A DNA stretch of 64,000 bases from Marinobacter sp. JH2 (GCF_004353225.1 NZ_CP037934.1:2356001-2420000), one strand, 5' to 3'. Positions 8,274-22,836 are shown, counted from the first letter of the stretch. The notes: generated by a model not told the origin, from the letters alone. Made by a program: numbers and translations.

Positions 8274-9028
8274 AGCTCTCGCTTCATCAAGGGATCGGAT
8301 GCGAGCTTCGCCAAGCTCCCTGAAAACCTTACGGCCGCTGGTTTCCCGAATGCCTGCTCTAGCAAATCGCTCTCGTCACCCAGAATCACAATCTGACGAT
8401 CTTTCTCGGCACCGTATCGTGCGGAAATCGCTTCCAGTAAATGCTCGACGCGATTGAGCGAAACTTTAAGATTATTGAACAAAGGCCAGTGGATAGATCC
8501 GAGCCCAACAGGTGATGCCTCTCCCACACTTTTCAATATGTTCGCTGCCAACGTCTCTTGTAGCGAGAAGCTTGTATCCTCGGACATCTCTGCGATCAAC
8601 AAGAAGCGGTTACCCCGCCATGCCTGAATAAACACGCGCGGCACAGCTTCGGGCACATGAGCGAAAGCGCGCGGAAGCTCTTCATCGGGAACAGCTATGT
8701 CTTCAGAAGAATCCGTTTTACCTACAATCGCAGTTTTCTGAGGCTCAGCAGGCTCCGCTGGTCGAGGCGAGTTTGCTGGCGCTTCAACCGCTGACATCAA
8801 ACTCTGGAGGTGAGCAATCTTGTCGCGACTACGGGCAGCTTGCTCCGGATCACTTTGCGCGGGTGCTGCTGATGCGGCCACACCAAGCTCTGGCATGGCC
8901 GGTTCATCGTTGAACTCACTGAAGTCGTACTCGGGGCTGGGCGCGGCGCCGGGAAGCGGTTCGCGCGCATACCACATCCTGACCCCGGCGACGCCGAGGT
9001 AGAATTGCCTTGCCGCTTCGGTATGCAT
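8240..9028 (-). CDS. holD: HolD-like protein (possible DNA polymerase III psi subunit), enlarged
   Basis: The 262-residue protein is not a standard family length, but its ends resemble HolD. The N-terminus YLGVAGVRMWYAREPLPGA recalls the psi segment LGITQW-xxRRPGAL, and the C-terminus SLAKLASDPLMKRELWQMI recalls ALTDLRANPTARAALWQQI. Psi bridges the clamp loader to the chi subunit at the replication fork. Between them lies an Ala/Pro/Glu-rich, probably disordered segment (about residues 30-120) absent from the 137-residue E. coli protein. Position directly upstream of and overlapping rimI is the strongest support. AGGTG lies 9 bases before the ATG. The assignment rests on short similarities plus synteny. 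Confidence 0.55.
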   Translation of the reverse strand: MHTEAARQFYLGVAGVRMWYAREPLPGAAPSPEYDFSEFNDEPAMPELGVAASAAPAQSDPEQAARSRDKIAHLQSLMSAVEAPANSPRPAEPAEPQKTAIVGKTDSSEDIAVPDEELPRAFAHVPEAVPRVFIQAWRGNRFLLIAEMSEDTSFSLQETLAANILKSVGEASPVGLGSIHWPLFNNLKVSLNRVEHLLEAISARYGAEKDRQIVILGDESDLLEQAFGKPAAVRFSGSLAKLASDPLMKRELWQMIKPLSAL

Positions 9029-9072
9029 ATCAACAACACCTAATCGTTAGTCGTAAAGCCAGCCGCACGAAT

Positions 9073-10623
9073 TCAGACATCAGCAACCTGTGGATGCTGA
9101 CGAATGCCGCCCGAAGTTACCAAGTTAAGAGCCTCGATATAAGCTTTGGCCGACGCGATGATGATGTCGGTGTCCGCTCCTACGCCGTTAACGATTCGCC
9201 CTCCACGTTCAAGTCGAACCGTCACCTCACCCTGAGCATCGGTACCACTGGTGATGTTGTTGACTGAGTAAAGCTGCAGGTTACAACCGGAATCTACTAA
9301 TGATTCAATCGCTTTAAAGGCGGCATCAACCGGACCACTGCCCTCAGAAGTAACCGTATGCTCAGTGCCATCGACCGTCATGGTCAACGTGGCTTTTGGC
9401 ACAACGCCTGTTTCTGATGCAACCTTCATGCACACCAGACCATAGCGCCCAACCTCTTCTTTCTGTTTGGTATCACTGGCGATGGCCTGCAGATCTTCGT
9501 CGAATATTTCATGCTTAAGGTCAGCCAGTGCCTTGAAGCGGGTGAACGCTTCATTCAACTCGGTCTCGGTCTCAAACTGGATCCCCAATTCCTGCAAACG
9601 GGTGCGGAACGCGTTGCGCCCCGAGTGTTTACCCAGTACCAAACTGTTGGTATGCCAGCCCACGTCTTGGGCCTTCATAATCTCGTAGGTTTCGCGGTGT
9701 TTCAGCACACCATCCTGGTGAATGCCGGATTCGTGAGCAAACGCGTTAGCCCCAACAATCGCCTTGTTGGGCTGGACAGGGAAACCGGTAATGGTCGACA
9801 CCAGGCGAGACGCGGGAACAATATGCTCTGCGTTCACTCGGGTATCGATGTTGAACAGGTCTTTACGAGTGCGTACCGCCATCACAATCTCTTCAAGGGA
9901 GGCGTTACCTGCACGCTCGCCCAAGCCATTGATCGTGCACTCCACCTGCCGTGCACCATTCGTCACCGCGGCGATAGAGTTCGCCACGGCGAGGCCGAGG
10001 TCGTTGTGACAGTGAACAGAAAAGATCGCCTTATCGGCATTGGGTATACGGTTCAGCAGCTGGCGTATCGTCTCCCCGAACTCCGCAGGGATGGCATAAC
10101 CCACTGTATCGGGAATATTGATGGTGGTCGCACCCGCATCGATTGCCGCTTCGATAATACGACACAAGAAATCGAGCTCTGAACGCCCAGCGTCCTCGCA
10201 GGAGAATTCCACATCATCAACGTGGCTTCTCGCTCGCTTCACGGCACGTACCGCTTGCTCTACGACCTCGTCCGGCTTCATCTGCAATTTATGCTGCATA
10301 TGAATAGGCGAAGTCGCAATGAAAGTATGAATTCGCCCTTGAGCTGCCGGCCGGATCGCCTCTGCCGCTCGATCGATATCCTTATCGAGTGCTCGGGCAA
10401 GACTACAAATCGTTGACTCTTTGATGCTTTCAGCAATGGCTTTGACCGCCTCAAAGTCGCCCTGACTGGCAATGGCGAAGCCAGCTTCAATTACATCGAC
10501 CCTCAGCCTTTCCAGGGCCTTGGCGATACGAAGCTTTTCATTTTTATTCATCGTCGCGCCGGGACTTTGTTCGCCGTCACGAAGAGTTGTATCGAAAATC
10601 ACCAAATGATCAGGTGCAGCCAT
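9073..10623 (-). CDS. leuA: 2-isopropylmalate synthase
   Basis: The 516-residue enzyme condenses acetyl-CoA with 2-oxoisovalerate, the first committed step of leucine synthesis. The HMGL-like TIM barrel opens with [13 protein letters not shown] and holds [13 protein letters not shown] (metal-binding HxH) and [14 protein letters not shown]. The C-terminal LeuA dimer domain (about residues 390-500) is the leucine feedback site. GGGAG lies 7 bases before the ATG. The gene stands first in a leftward run and a TGATATACT extended -10 lies about 55 bp upstream. Length fits the roughly 510-520 residue LeuA type rather than the longer 550-residue form. Confidence 0.97.
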   Translation of the reverse strand: MAAPDHLVIFDTTLRDGEQSPGATMNKNEKLRIAKALERLRVDVIEAGFAIASQGDFEAVKAIAESIKESTICSLARALDKDIDRAAEAIRPAAQGRIHTFIATSPIHMQHKLQMKPDEVVEQAVRAVKRARSHVDDVEFSCEDAGRSELDFLCRIIEAAIDAGATTINIPDTVGYAIPAEFGETIRQLLNRIPNADKAIFSVHCHNDLGLAVANSIAAVTNGARQVECTINGLGERAGNASLEEIVMAVRTRKDLFNIDTRVNAEHIVPASRLVSTITGFPVQPNKAIVGANAFAHESGIHQDGVLKHRETYEIMKAQDVGWHTNSLVLGKHSGRNAFRTRLQELGIQFETETELNEAFTRFKALADLKHEIFDEDLQAIASDTKQKEEVGRYGLVCMKVASETGVVPKATLTMTVDGTEHTVTSEGSGPVDAAFKAIESLVDSGCNLQLYSVNNITSGTDAQGEVTVRLERGGRIVNGVGADTDIIIASAKAYIEALNLVTSGGIRQHPQVADV

Positions 10624-10673
10624 TGCCGGGCTCCCATCAGAAACTAAATGTTTAAGTGCTGTTTATTGTCGCG

Positions 10674-10682
10674 AGTATATCA
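10674..10682 (-). promoter_or_regulatory. Candidate extended -10 promoter for leuA
   Basis: The minus strand reads TGATATACT, an extended -10 (TGn plus TATACT), about 50 bp before the leuA ATG. The -35 position is not conserved, which an extended -10 promoter tolerates. Confidence 0.4.
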
Positions 10683-10757
10683 CTTCTTAGTTTCAGGAGC
10701 GTAAGCCGGTGACGTCATTGAACTGACCAGCAAGTAACAGAATGGGCATCCAGAAAT

Positions 10758-10794
10758 GAAAAAACCCCAGCCTCGTACGAAGCTGGGGTTTTTG
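10758..10794 (-). terminator. rRNA operon terminator
   Basis: An ACCCCAGC/GCTGGGGT stem with flanking A and T runs and a nine-base loop lies just past the 5S gene. On the minus strand it ends in a U-run, closing the rrn transcript. Confidence 0.88.
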
Positions 10795-10803
10795 GTATTA
10801 AGA

Positions 10804-10920
10804 GTCTGACGATGACCTACTCTCACATGGGCAAGTGCCACACTACCATCGGCGCAGGCTTGTTTCACTTCTGAGTTCGGGATGGGATCAGGTGGTTCCA
10901 AGCCGCTATGGTCGTCAGAC
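10804..10920 (-). rRNA. rrf: 5S ribosomal RNA
   Basis: On the minus strand the 117-base segment starts GTCTGACGACCATAGCGGC and ends ATCGTCAGAC, so the two ends pair in the terminal 5S helix. The conserved CCGAACTCAGAAGTGAAA loop is present. It is last in the rrn operon, about 85 bp after 23S. Confidence 0.95.
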
Positions 10921-10986
10921 AAAACGGTTTGATCACTGGGGGACGAGATGGAACGTGATACGATTTCTTTAGTGCGTTATCCGCAA

Positions 10987-11005
10987 TTGTCTTGGGTGTT
11001 ATATA

Positions 11006-11012
<7 letters not shown>
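10987..11012 (-). other. 3' arm of the 23S rRNA processing stem
   Basis: This segment pairs with 13887-13911 across the whole 23S gene; apart from one extra base the roughly 25-bp match is perfect. Long stems bringing both ends of pre-23S together are RNase III substrates. Confidence 0.8.
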
Positions 11013-13886
<2,874 letters not shown>

Positions 13887-13893
<7 letters not shown>

Positions 13894-13911
13894 TATATAA
13901 CCCCAAGACAA
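13887..13911 (-). other. 5' arm of the 23S rRNA processing stem
   Basis: Complementary to 10987-11012. It begins at the mature 5' end of 23S and extends into the spacer, forming the double-stranded region expected to be cut by RNase III. Confidence 0.8.
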
Positions 13912-14092
13912 CTGTGCTCGATTCAGACTTGAACCAGGCAAGCCTGATGCAAGTTAAAAAGAGACAGTCACTTGAAGCGATATAACAACCACTTCAACGA
14001 CAACACCGGATAACGCTTGAAATCGTTATCACTTTGAATATTTTCTCTCGGAGATAATGAGAGAAGAATATTCGTGTTCTATCTCGTCCAAT

Positions 14093-14105
14093 TTGTTAAA
14101 GAGCA
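14093..14105 (-). promoter_or_regulatory. boxA antitermination site in the 16S-23S spacer
   Basis: The minus strand reads TGCTCTTTAACAA, the NusB/S10-binding boxA consensus. It lies between tRNA-Ala and 23S, as in other rrn operons. Downstream, an imperfect stem (14036-14049 with 14059-14073, arms GAATATT-TTCTCTC) follows before 23S. The rest of the roughly 315-base spacer shows no gene. Confidence 0.85.
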
Positions 14106-14211
14106 AATCTGACCCAGTGATCAGAAAGAAGGACTTCGACGAATGACCGTTGTCATTAGATCGAAACACTTGTTTCTGTACACTGCTAACCGAAGTTAGT
14201 CAGTAAAATTT

Positions 14212-14287
14212 TGGTGGAGCTAGGCAGGATCGAACTGCCGACCTCCTGCGTGCAAGGCAGGCGCTCTCCCAGCTGAGCTATAGCCCC
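14212..14287 (-). tRNA. tRNA-Ala (anticodon TGC)
   Basis: A 76-base cloverleaf starts GGGGCTATAGCTCAGCTGGG, has anticodon loop CTTGCAC, T loop GTTCGATC and an encoded CCA end. It lies in the rRNA spacer, nearest 23S. Confidence 0.97.
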
Positions 14288-14406
14288 ATTTAAGCTATTG
14301 TCGTTTCACTCTATGTGAGTAAAACTAAATCGTTCAGATCGAGGCATCGGATGGCGCCGCGTAGCCTGCTACGCAAGTCATTCGATAACGCTGAGCTGAG
14401 CGATTT

Positions 14407-14483
<77 letters not shown>

Positions 14484-14550
14484 GGTTTTGCTTGTTGCAA
14501 TAACAAGCCAAGTCGGGCCTGAAAGACCCAATTGCTCTCTTTATTCGCTA

Positions 14551-14568
14551 ACCAAGTAATTCGTGTGG
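14551..14568 (-). other. 3' arm of the 16S rRNA processing stem
   Basis: Exact 18-base complement of 16243-16260, about 30 bases past the 16S 3' end. The pair would fold the pre-16S ends together for RNase III. Confidence 0.85.
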
Positions 14569-14595
14569 ACTCTGACCGAAGCATTCAGCTTCGTT

Positions 14596-16136
<1,541 letters not shown>

Positions 16137-16242
16137 AAATCATACAAGAATCCGAAGATTCTTAATTCTTGCTCAAGACAAAACTCAATTTTCGACGAGT
16201 CACTGTCCTGATATTTCGTATCTGAAATACCTCGGCCAGCGC

Positions 16243-16260
16243 CCACACGAATTACTTGGT
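16243..16260 (-). other. 5' arm of the 16S rRNA processing stem
   Basis: CCACACGAATTACTTGGT on the plus strand; its exact complement lies at 14551-14568. It separates the antitermination boxes from the mature 16S start. Confidence 0.85.
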
Positions 16261-16264
16261 CAAC

Positions 16265-16294
16265 TTTTTAAAGAGCGTTTGAGCTGCTGCTCAA
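16265..16294 (-). promoter_or_regulatory. rrn leader boxB-boxA antiterminator
   Basis: In transcription order the RNA first forms a 6-bp hairpin TTGAGC-AGCA-GCTCAA (16279-16294, boxB-like), then CGCTCTTTAAAAA (16265-16277, boxA-like). This is the standard leader arrangement that recruits Nus factors. Confidence 0.75.
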
Positions 16295-16306
16295 TCAAGG
16301 CCGCGA

Positions 16307-16334
16307 ATTATACATCGCTTGATCACCTTGTCAA
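16307..16334 (-). promoter_or_regulatory. rrn promoter, proximal
   Basis: Minus strand TTGACA (16329-16334), 16-bp spacer, TATAAT (16307-16312): both hexamers are consensus. It is the promoter nearest to 16S. Confidence 0.85.
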
Positions 16335-16412
16335 CCGTTAATTTTAACCGCTGCTTTCGTCTTCGAAAACGGCCGAAAAACTCACCGGCGTTACTGCTAA
16401 ATCGTGGGGCGC

Positions 16413-16440
16413 ATTCTACACTGAACCGCCACCTTGTCAA
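16413..16440 (-). promoter_or_regulatory. rrn promoter, middle
   Basis: Minus strand TTGACA (16435-16440), 16 bp, TAGAAT (16413-16418), with the GC-rich discriminator GCGCCCC. An A/T-rich tract (16441-16490) directly upstream could be an UP element. Confidence 0.85.
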
Positions 16441-16543
16441 CTGCTTTTTGAAGAATCTTTAAAACGTTTTCTTCAAATCTTTCAAGCAGTTACCGCTTCG
16501 TTGCTGACCGTGTTTAGCGGCTAGCCCCTCAAGCGAGATGCGC

Positions 16544-16571
16544 ATTCTACAGACACCCACCGAGGAGTCAA
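16544..16571 (-). promoter_or_regulatory. rrn promoter, distal
   Basis: Minus strand TTGACT (16566-16571), 16 bp, TAGAAT (16544-16549), discriminator GCGCATC. The stretch 16137-16660 holds no gene: it consists of these three promoters, the box elements and the processing arm. Confidence 0.78.
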
Positions 16572-16660
16572 CAGGCTTTCTGAAGAAAACTCATCACCCT
16601 TCGGTTTCCACCTACTCGCTCGCCCAAAACATGAACAAAACGATCAAATAACAGGCGATC

Positions 16661-17281
16661 TCAGGCCTTTTTTAACGGCAGCAGTGACGACACTCCAAAC
16701 CAATACACCCGAGCCAGCAGCAAAAGCATCAACACAATCCCGTAAATCACCATTTCCAATACATCACTTCTTGCTTGCCAGAGAAAGTGTAACCATACAA
16801 AGACAGACGACAAATAAATAAGTCGATGTAACGGCTTCCAGCTTCGCCCCATTCGCTTCATCATTTTTTGTGTCGAGGTCAACGCCAACGGCACCAGCAA
16901 CAGGAATCCCGCAGCACCCATGATGATATAAGGGCGACGCGTAAAGGTAGCCCACAAATCCCCCCACCCTAAAATCAACTGTAAGAAAGCCACCACATGC
17001 AGGACGGCATAAAAGAAAACAAACAACCCCAGCATTCGCCGACACCGGATCCATCCCGACCAACCGGTCAGTTTTCGGAAAGGCGTCATCAACAAAGTTG
17101 CCAATAGCAACTGAAACGCCGCCTTACCCAAGCTTTCAGTAATCGCCTGAGCGGGATCTGGTCCCAAATCCCCAAGGACAATGCGCTGAGTTAACAAGAA
17201 CAGCGGAACCAAAGCCGCAAGGAAAAGCGCTACCTTCACCGCACGAAGAGTGGTTGTTTTACTCCAATTAGCCAACATCAA
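16661..17281 (-). CDS. msrQ: Heme-binding membrane subunit MsrQ of the periplasmic methionine sulfoxide reductase
   Basis: The 206-residue integral membrane protein (formerly YedZ) passes quinone-pool or flavin electrons to MsrP, which repairs oxidised methionine in periplasmic proteins. It has about six hydrophobic segments, with candidate heme-ligand histidines in [11 protein letters not shown] and [19 protein letters not shown]. The ATG lies inside the msrP 3' end (4-base overlap), so the pair is coupled. Order msrP then msrQ is standard. No terminator with a U-run is clear after the stop before the rRNA leader. Confidence 0.94.
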   Translation of the reverse strand: MMLANWSKTTTLRAVKVALFLAALVPLFLLTQRIVLGDLGPDPAQAITESLGKAAFQLLLATLLMTPFRKLTGWSGWIRCRRMLGLFVFFYAVLHVVAFLQLILGWGDLWATFTRRPYIIMGAAGFLLLVPLALTSTQKMMKRMGRSWKPLHRLIYLSSVFVWLHFLWQARSDVLEMVIYGIVLMLLLLARVYWFGVSSLLPLKKA

Positions 17282-18249
17282 TAGAACTTCGCCAAATCCA
17301 TACCCTTGTATAGGTGCGCTACCTGCTCGCCGTATCCGTTGAACTTTTCAGTTTCCCGCCAATTCGGGCTGAAGATACCAGACGGCAGTCTGCGCTCTCG
17401 CTTTTGGCTCCAGCGCGGATGATTAACCTCCGGATTTACATTTGCGTAGAAGCCATATTCATCCGGGGCGATCATTTCCCAACTGGTTTTTGGCCGCTGC
17501 TCCATAAAGCGGATCCGGACAATCGACTTAATACTTTTAAACCCATACTTCCAAGGCACCACCAAGCGAATGGGCGCGCCGTTCTGATTCGGAAGCTCTC
17601 GGCCATACAAGCCAACCGCCAAGAACGGCAGTTCGTTCATAGCCTCATCCATTCGCAGGCCTTCCCGGTAGGGCCAATCGATCGTACTGAACAAAGATCG
17701 CTGTCCAGGCATTTGCTCCGGACGCTCAAGGGTTTCAAAATAAACGTACTTCGCTTTTGATGTTGGTTCTAATTGTTTCAGCACATCTGCCAGGGGAATT
17801 CCCACCCACGGGATCACCATCGACCAAGCCTCTACACACCGCAACCGGTAGATACGCTCCTGATAGCTGTGCGGTTTTAATAGATCTTCCAACCGGTAGC
17901 GGCCGGGCCGCGCGCACTCACCCTCAACGTCAATAGACCAAGGATCAACCACCAACGGATCGGCATGACGAGACGGATCTTCCTTGCCCGGCCCAAACTC
18001 ATAGAAGTTGTTATATCGAACAACATCTTTATACGGAGTGAGGTCTTCGTTCGGTGCGTAGGTGTCGGCCTTTCGATAATTCAGGGCGGGCAACTTCTCA
18101 TGCGAGTCTGCCAAAACAAGTCCAGGGGCCGCCAATGCAACAGCGGATACGGCAACACCCGACATAAATTTACGACGATTCAGGTAGACAGATTCGGGCG
18201 TGACTTCGGATTCGGAGATAGCCCAGGATGGGCGTTTCTTGAAATGCAT
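17278..18249 (-). CDS. msrP: Protein-methionine-sulfoxide reductase catalytic subunit MsrP
   Basis: The 323-residue molybdopterin enzyme (formerly YedY) reduces methionine sulfoxide in the periplasm. A twin-arginine signal ([20 protein letters not shown], about residues 25-48) exports it folded with its cofactor. The sulfite-oxidase fold shows [15 protein letters not shown] with the cysteine that ligates molybdenum, and [20 protein letters not shown]. Partner msrQ overlaps by 4 bases. E. coli controls this pair through a hypochlorite-sensing system, but no such regulator is seen here. Confidence 0.96.
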   Translation of the reverse strand: MHFKKRPSWAISESEVTPESVYLNRRKFMSGVAVSAVALAAPGLVLADSHEKLPALNYRKADTYAPNEDLTPYKDVVRYNNFYEFGPGKEDPSRHADPLVVDPWSIDVEGECARPGRYRLEDLLKPHSYQERIYRLRCVEAWSMVIPWVGIPLADVLKQLEPTSKAKYVYFETLERPEQMPGQRSLFSTIDWPYREGLRMDEAMNELPFLAVGLYGRELPNQNGAPIRLVVPWKYGFKSIKSIVRIRFMEQRPKTSWEMIAPDEYGFYANVNPEVNHPRWSQKRERRLPSGIFSPNWRETEKFNGYGEQVAHLYKGMDLAKFY

Positions 18250-18302
18250 TTGCAGGCTCCAGATGTCGTGGTTCTATCAGTAGACCACACTTTTCCGGAG
18301 AA

Positions 18303-18331
18303 ATTCCCGCCCATTGACAATGGGCGGGAAT
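18303..18331 (-). terminator. Hairpin after pssA (likely terminator)
   Basis: A near-perfect 29-base palindrome has 14-base arms ATTCCCGCCCATTG and its complement around a single A. It starts 11 bases past the pssA stop. There is no real U-run, so it may act as an RNA 3'-end protector or a Rho-assisted stop. Confidence 0.6.
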
Positions 18332-18341
18332 GATTGATCAA

Positions 18342-19154
18342 TTAAGCGCGCTTGCCTTTGCGGCGAAACAGTGCCCTTACTGGCCCCGAGGCCGCATAGA
18401 TCAAAAACGCAGAGAACAATACCGTAGCCGGATCAAGCGCAATCACTACGAAGATGAGCACCACCAGTAGAATGGCAGCAAAAGGCACCCTGCCCCGCAA
18501 ATCCAAATCCTTAAAACTTCGGTATAGAATGTTACTGACCATCAGCACACCTGTCCCACCAACGACGATCATGGTCAACGCCGTCAACCAGGCCGCCGGC
18601 TCAAACGTGTGAAAGCTCCAAACCAGGCCTGCAACACAGGCAGCAGCGGCCGGGCTCGCCAAACCGACAAAGTATTTCTTGTCTACAGACCCTATCTGGG
18701 TGTTGAAACGCGCGAGTCGAAGCGCCGCGCCAGCTACATAGATGAAGGTAACGGCCCAGCCCAACTTGCCCATACCATTCAGCAACCAGAAAAACGCCAC
18801 CAGCCCCGGCGCCACTCCGAAAGCGACCATATCGGCCAAGCTGTCGTACTCTTCACCGAATTTGCTTTGGGTATTAGTCATCCGCGCAACCCGACCATCG
18901 AGACCGTCCAGAATCATGGAAACGAAAATCGCGATAGCGGCATTATCGAACACCCCGTTCGAGGCAGAAACGATTGCGTAAAAACCCGAAAACAGCGATG
19001 CAGTTGTCAGGGCATTCGGCAGCAAAAAGATACCTTTCCGCCGCACCTTGGCCCCCTCTACTACTTCTTCTTCGATAACCTCCCCTGCTTCAATTTCTGC
19101 TTCGGCAGCGTGGTGAGGGTCAGTTTTGCTTGTCGATGTATTCTGTTCTGTCAT
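18342..19154 (-). CDS. pssA: CDP-diacylglycerol-serine O-phosphatidyltransferase
   Basis: The 270-residue membrane enzyme makes phosphatidylserine, precursor of phosphatidylethanolamine. The CDP-alcohol phosphotransferase motif is complete: DGLDGRVAR, eight residues, G-EEYD-SLAD. About eight hydrophobic segments follow an acidic, Glu-rich cytoplasmic N-terminus (residues about 10-35). I start at ATG 19152-19154 (MTEQN), which has GGAG 8 bases upstream, rather than at an ATG seven codons earlier without a ribosome site. ilvC lies upstream on the same strand, with a terminator hairpin only about 40 bp before this start. Confidence 0.94.
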   Translation of the reverse strand: MTEQNTSTSKTDPHHAAEAEIEAGEVIEEEVVEGAKVRRKGIFLLPNALTTASLFSGFYAIVSASNGVFDNAAIAIFVSMILDGLDGRVARMTNTQSKFGEEYDSLADMVAFGVAPGLVAFFWLLNGMGKLGWAVTFIYVAGAALRLARFNTQIGSVDKKYFVGLASPAAAACVAGLVWSFHTFEPAAWLTALTMIVVGGTGVLMVSNILYRSFKDLDLRGRVPFAAILLVVLIFVVIALDPATVLFSAFLIYAASGPVRALFRRKGKRA

Positions 19155-19193
19155 TCCTTCAACTCCGGAAAGCATTTGTGCGGAGTATATACG

Positions 19194-19217
19194 AAAAACG
19201 CGGCCACTAGGGCCGCG
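19194..19217 (-). terminator. Terminator after ilvC
   Basis: Stem CGCGGCC/GGCCGCG (19199-19205 with 19211-19217) followed on the minus strand by five U (19194-19198). It separates ilvIHC from pssA. Confidence 0.75.
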
Positions 19218-19244
19218 CTTTCAAACCGTACCGAAAATTCCGGA

Positions 19245-20276
<1,032 letters not shown>

Positions 20277-20328
20277 TTAAAAGTATTGGCCACGAACGGC
20301 CATGGCATTCAATTTGTTTTCCAGCCTA

Positions 20329-20820
20329 TCAGAGGCTGAGCACCTTTTCGCCTCGCGCGATACCGGATACACCGGTACGCACCACTTCCAGGATTCCAGA
20401 CGTGCCAACAGCTTGAATAAAGCCGTCAAGCTTACTGCTATCACCCGCCAGTTGGACGGTATAGACCGAGCTGGTGACGTCAACGATCTGGCCACGGAAG
20501 ATATCCACAGTGCGCTTGATCTCGGCACGCTGAGAGCCTGTTGCTTTCAGCTTAACCAACATCATTTCCCGCTCGATGTGGGCACCTTCGGTAAGGTCCA
20601 CCAGCTTTACCACTTCAATCAACTTGTTCAGCTGCTTGGTGATTTGCTCGATAACCTTGTCGGAACCGGACGTAGTGACGGTCAGACGTGACAAAGTAGG
20701 ATCTTCAGTCGGCGCAACCGTGAGCGTCTCGATGTTGTAGTTTCGCTGTGAAAACAACCCAACCACTCGGGACAATGCGCCTGGCTCGTTTTCCAACAAT
20801 ACAGAAATGATTCGACGCAT
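20329..20820 (-). CDS. ilvH: Acetolactate synthase small (regulatory) subunit
   Basis: The 163-residue subunit carries the ACT domain that gives valine feedback inhibition to acetolactate synthase and stimulates the large subunit. The ACT segment runs MRRIISVLLENEPGALSRVV-GLFSQRNYNIETLTV (residues 1-40); a second ferredoxin-like domain forms the C-terminal half. The frame extends upstream, but the family start MRRIIS at 20818-20820 lies 2 bases after the ilvI stop, the expected coupled arrangement. Confidence 0.97.
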   Translation of the reverse strand: MRRIISVLLENEPGALSRVVGLFSQRNYNIETLTVAPTEDPTLSRLTVTTSGSDKVIEQITKQLNKLIEVVKLVDLTEGAHIEREMMLVKLKATGSQRAEIKRTVDIFRGQIVDVTSSVYTVQLAGDSSKLDGFIQAVGTSGILEVVRTGVSGIARGEKVLSL

Positions 20821-20822
20821 GA

Positions 20823-22541
20823 TCACACCCTCTCCGTCTTGCTTAGCCACATGTCTTTCATTGAACCACGGGCAACTTGCATGGGGTACACATGCTCAAA
20901 ACGATCGACATAAATATCTACGAACACCAGTTTGTCTTTCATCGCCAGAACTTCTTTCAGCTTGGGCTCAAGATCTTCTTTGCGATCAATGCGCACGCCG
21001 ACATGGCCATAGGCTTCCGCCAGCTTGATGAAGTCCGGGAGCGATTCCATGTAGGACTGCGAATGGCGAGACTCGTAGTTCATATCCTGCCACTGCTTCA
21101 CCATGCCCAGGGCCTGGTTGTTCAGGTTAATGATCTTGACCGGAAGATCGTACTGCTTACAGGTAGACAGTTCCTGAATGTTCATCTGGATACTGCCCTC
21201 ACCGGTGAAGCACAAGACTTCTTCATCCGGGTGGGTCAGTTTGACACCCATCGCTGCTGGCAAACCAAAGCCCATCGTGCCCAGACCACCGGAGTTAATC
21301 CAACGATTTGGCTTATCGAACTTATAGTATTGCGCCGTAAACATCTGATGCTGGCCAACATCGGTCGTCACGTACGCGTCACCTTTGGTGAGCTTCCAGA
21401 GCATCTCAACCACTTCTTGCGGCTTGATGACATCCGGGCTGGTTTCGTACCGCATACCGTGGAAAGCGCGCCATTCGTCGATTTGCTTCCACCAGGACGC
21501 CAAGGCATCGGCTTCCGGCTTCTCTTTGGACTCTTTTACCAAAGTCAGCATTTCTTTCAGCACGGCATCCACCGGACCAACGATCGGCACATCAACATCA
21601 ATAGTTTTGGAAATCGATGCCGGATCGATATCGATGTGGATAATTCTCGCCCCCGGACAGAACTTCTCCGTCGCGTTGGTTACCCGGTCATCGAAACGGG
21701 CGCCTACGCAGAGGATCAGGTCGGAGTGGTGCATGGCCATGTTGGCCTCATAGGTCCCGTGCATGCCAAGCCAGCCCAAATGCTGCTTGTCTGTTGCCGG
21801 GTAACAGCCAATGCCCATCAATGTGTTGGTAATCGGGAAGCCAAGCTTTCGGGTCAGTTCGGTAATCTGGTCGGAGGCCTTACCAAGAATGACACCACCG
21901 CCGGCATAGATCACCGGGCGCTTGGCAGCCATCAGCATATCAACGGCTTTCTTGATCTGCCCAGCGTGACCACGTACTGCCGGATTGTAAGAACGCAGCT
22001 TGACCTTTTTCGGATACGAATATTCGAAACGCTCGTTGGGCGCCGTCATATCCTTAGGAATATCGACAACAACCGGGCCGGGACGACCTGTTGAGGCAAT
22101 GTAATAGGCCTTGCGGATAATTTCCGGGATTTCCTCCGGGTGCCTAACGCTGAGGTTGTGCTTCACCACAGGACGAGAGACACCGATCATGTCCGTTTCC
22201 TGAAAAGCATCCTCGCCGATCAATGTGGATGCAACCTGCCCACACAGAACCACCATCGGAATTGAATCCATAAATGCGGTGGCAATGCCAGTAATCGTGT
22301 TGGTAGCGCCAGGGCCAGAGGTCACCAGGACAGTTCCTGGTTTTCCGGTTGCACGGGCATAACCATCGGCCATATGGACCGCTGCTTGCTCATGTCGAAC
22401 CAGAATGTGTTTGACTTTATTCTGCCTGAACAGCGCATCATAAATATGAAGGGCTGCGCCACCCGGATAGCCGTATACGTGCTCGATACCTTCATCTTCA
22501 AGGGACCGGATCAACATATCGGCACCAGACAATAACTCCAC
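20823..22541 (-). CDS. ilvI: Acetolactate synthase large (catalytic) subunit
   Basis: The 572-residue thiamine-diphosphate enzyme joins two pyruvates, or pyruvate and 2-oxobutyrate, in valine/isoleucine synthesis. Visible marks are the catalytic Glu in [17 protein letters not shown], the FAD-binding centre, and the ThDP motif [12 protein letters not shown] through [15 protein letters not shown]. Translation starts at GTG 22539-22541, with GAGGG about 10 bases upstream. An upstream leader of about 290 bases separates it from a candidate promoter. Could equally be named ilvB; its pairing with ilvH and ilvC is as in pseudomonads. Confidence 0.97.
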   Translation of the reverse strand: MELLSGADMLIRSLEDEGIEHVYGYPGGAALHIYDALFRQNKVKHILVRHEQAAVHMADGYARATGKPGTVLVTSGPGATNTITGIATAFMDSIPMVVLCGQVASTLIGEDAFQETDMIGVSRPVVKHNLSVRHPEEIPEIIRKAYYIASTGRPGPVVVDIPKDMTAPNERFEYSYPKKVKLRSYNPAVRGHAGQIKKAVDMLMAAKRPVIYAGGGVILGKASDQITELTRKLGFPITNTLMGIGCYPATDKQHLGWLGMHGTYEANMAMHHSDLILCVGARFDDRVTNATEKFCPGARIIHIDIDPASISKTIDVDVPIVGPVDAVLKEMLTLVKESKEKPEADALASWWKQIDEWRAFHGMRYETSPDVIKPQEVVEMLWKLTKGDAYVTTDVGQHQMFTAQYYKFDKPNRWINSGGLGTMGFGLPAAMGVKLTHPDEEVLCFTGEGSIQMNIQELSTCKQYDLPVKIINLNNQALGMVKQWQDMNYESRHSQSYMESLPDFIKLAEAYGHVGVRIDRKEDLEPKLKEVLAMKDKLVFVDIYVDRFEHVYPMQVARGSMKDMWLSKTERV

Positions 22542-22836
22542 GTTTTCTACCCTCTTCTACAAGTGAATGAGCCGGGATTCGTCCCGGTTGCCTGGATCCA
22601 CGGTTAACCAGCTTTTTGTGAAAGCGGTACCGGCGTACTCCTACACACCAATTCCTTAGAGGTTGTCTCTTGGCCAGCCGCACTCCTGAGGGTTGCGGAG
22701 AACGGCCGGCAACGGGTTGCAACGTTAGCAACAACCATCGCCCGCCTAGTAATGGCGCACTCGGTGTGGTGATTAACGGGGGATACTTGTTCGGGATTGC
22801 CGAGCCGTATTTATCCCTATCTTCAGGCAGATGGTA
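22542..22836 (-). other. Long untranslated leader of the ilv operon
   Basis: This stretch has no recognised gene. On the minus strand it holds a 44-codon frame starting ATG at 22736-22738 with Val at positions 2, 3 and 6, preceded by AGGCGG, and a CCGGGA/TCCCGG hairpin (22572-22587) about 30 bases before the ilvI start. There is no U-run after the hairpin, so classical attenuation is not shown. Confidence 0.35.

Noticed and set aside
10680..10922. 80-codon minus-strand frame over the 5S gene
   Set aside because: Covers 5S rRNA and the rrn terminator.
20877..22094. 405-codon frame opposite ilvI
   Set aside because: Antisense shadow of a highly conserved gene; composition is rich in His/Arg/Gln as expected for a reversed frame.
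22498..22734. 78-codon minus-strand frame before ilvI
   Set aside because: Overlaps the ilvI start in another frame, basic random composition, no ribosome site; treated as leader RNA instead.
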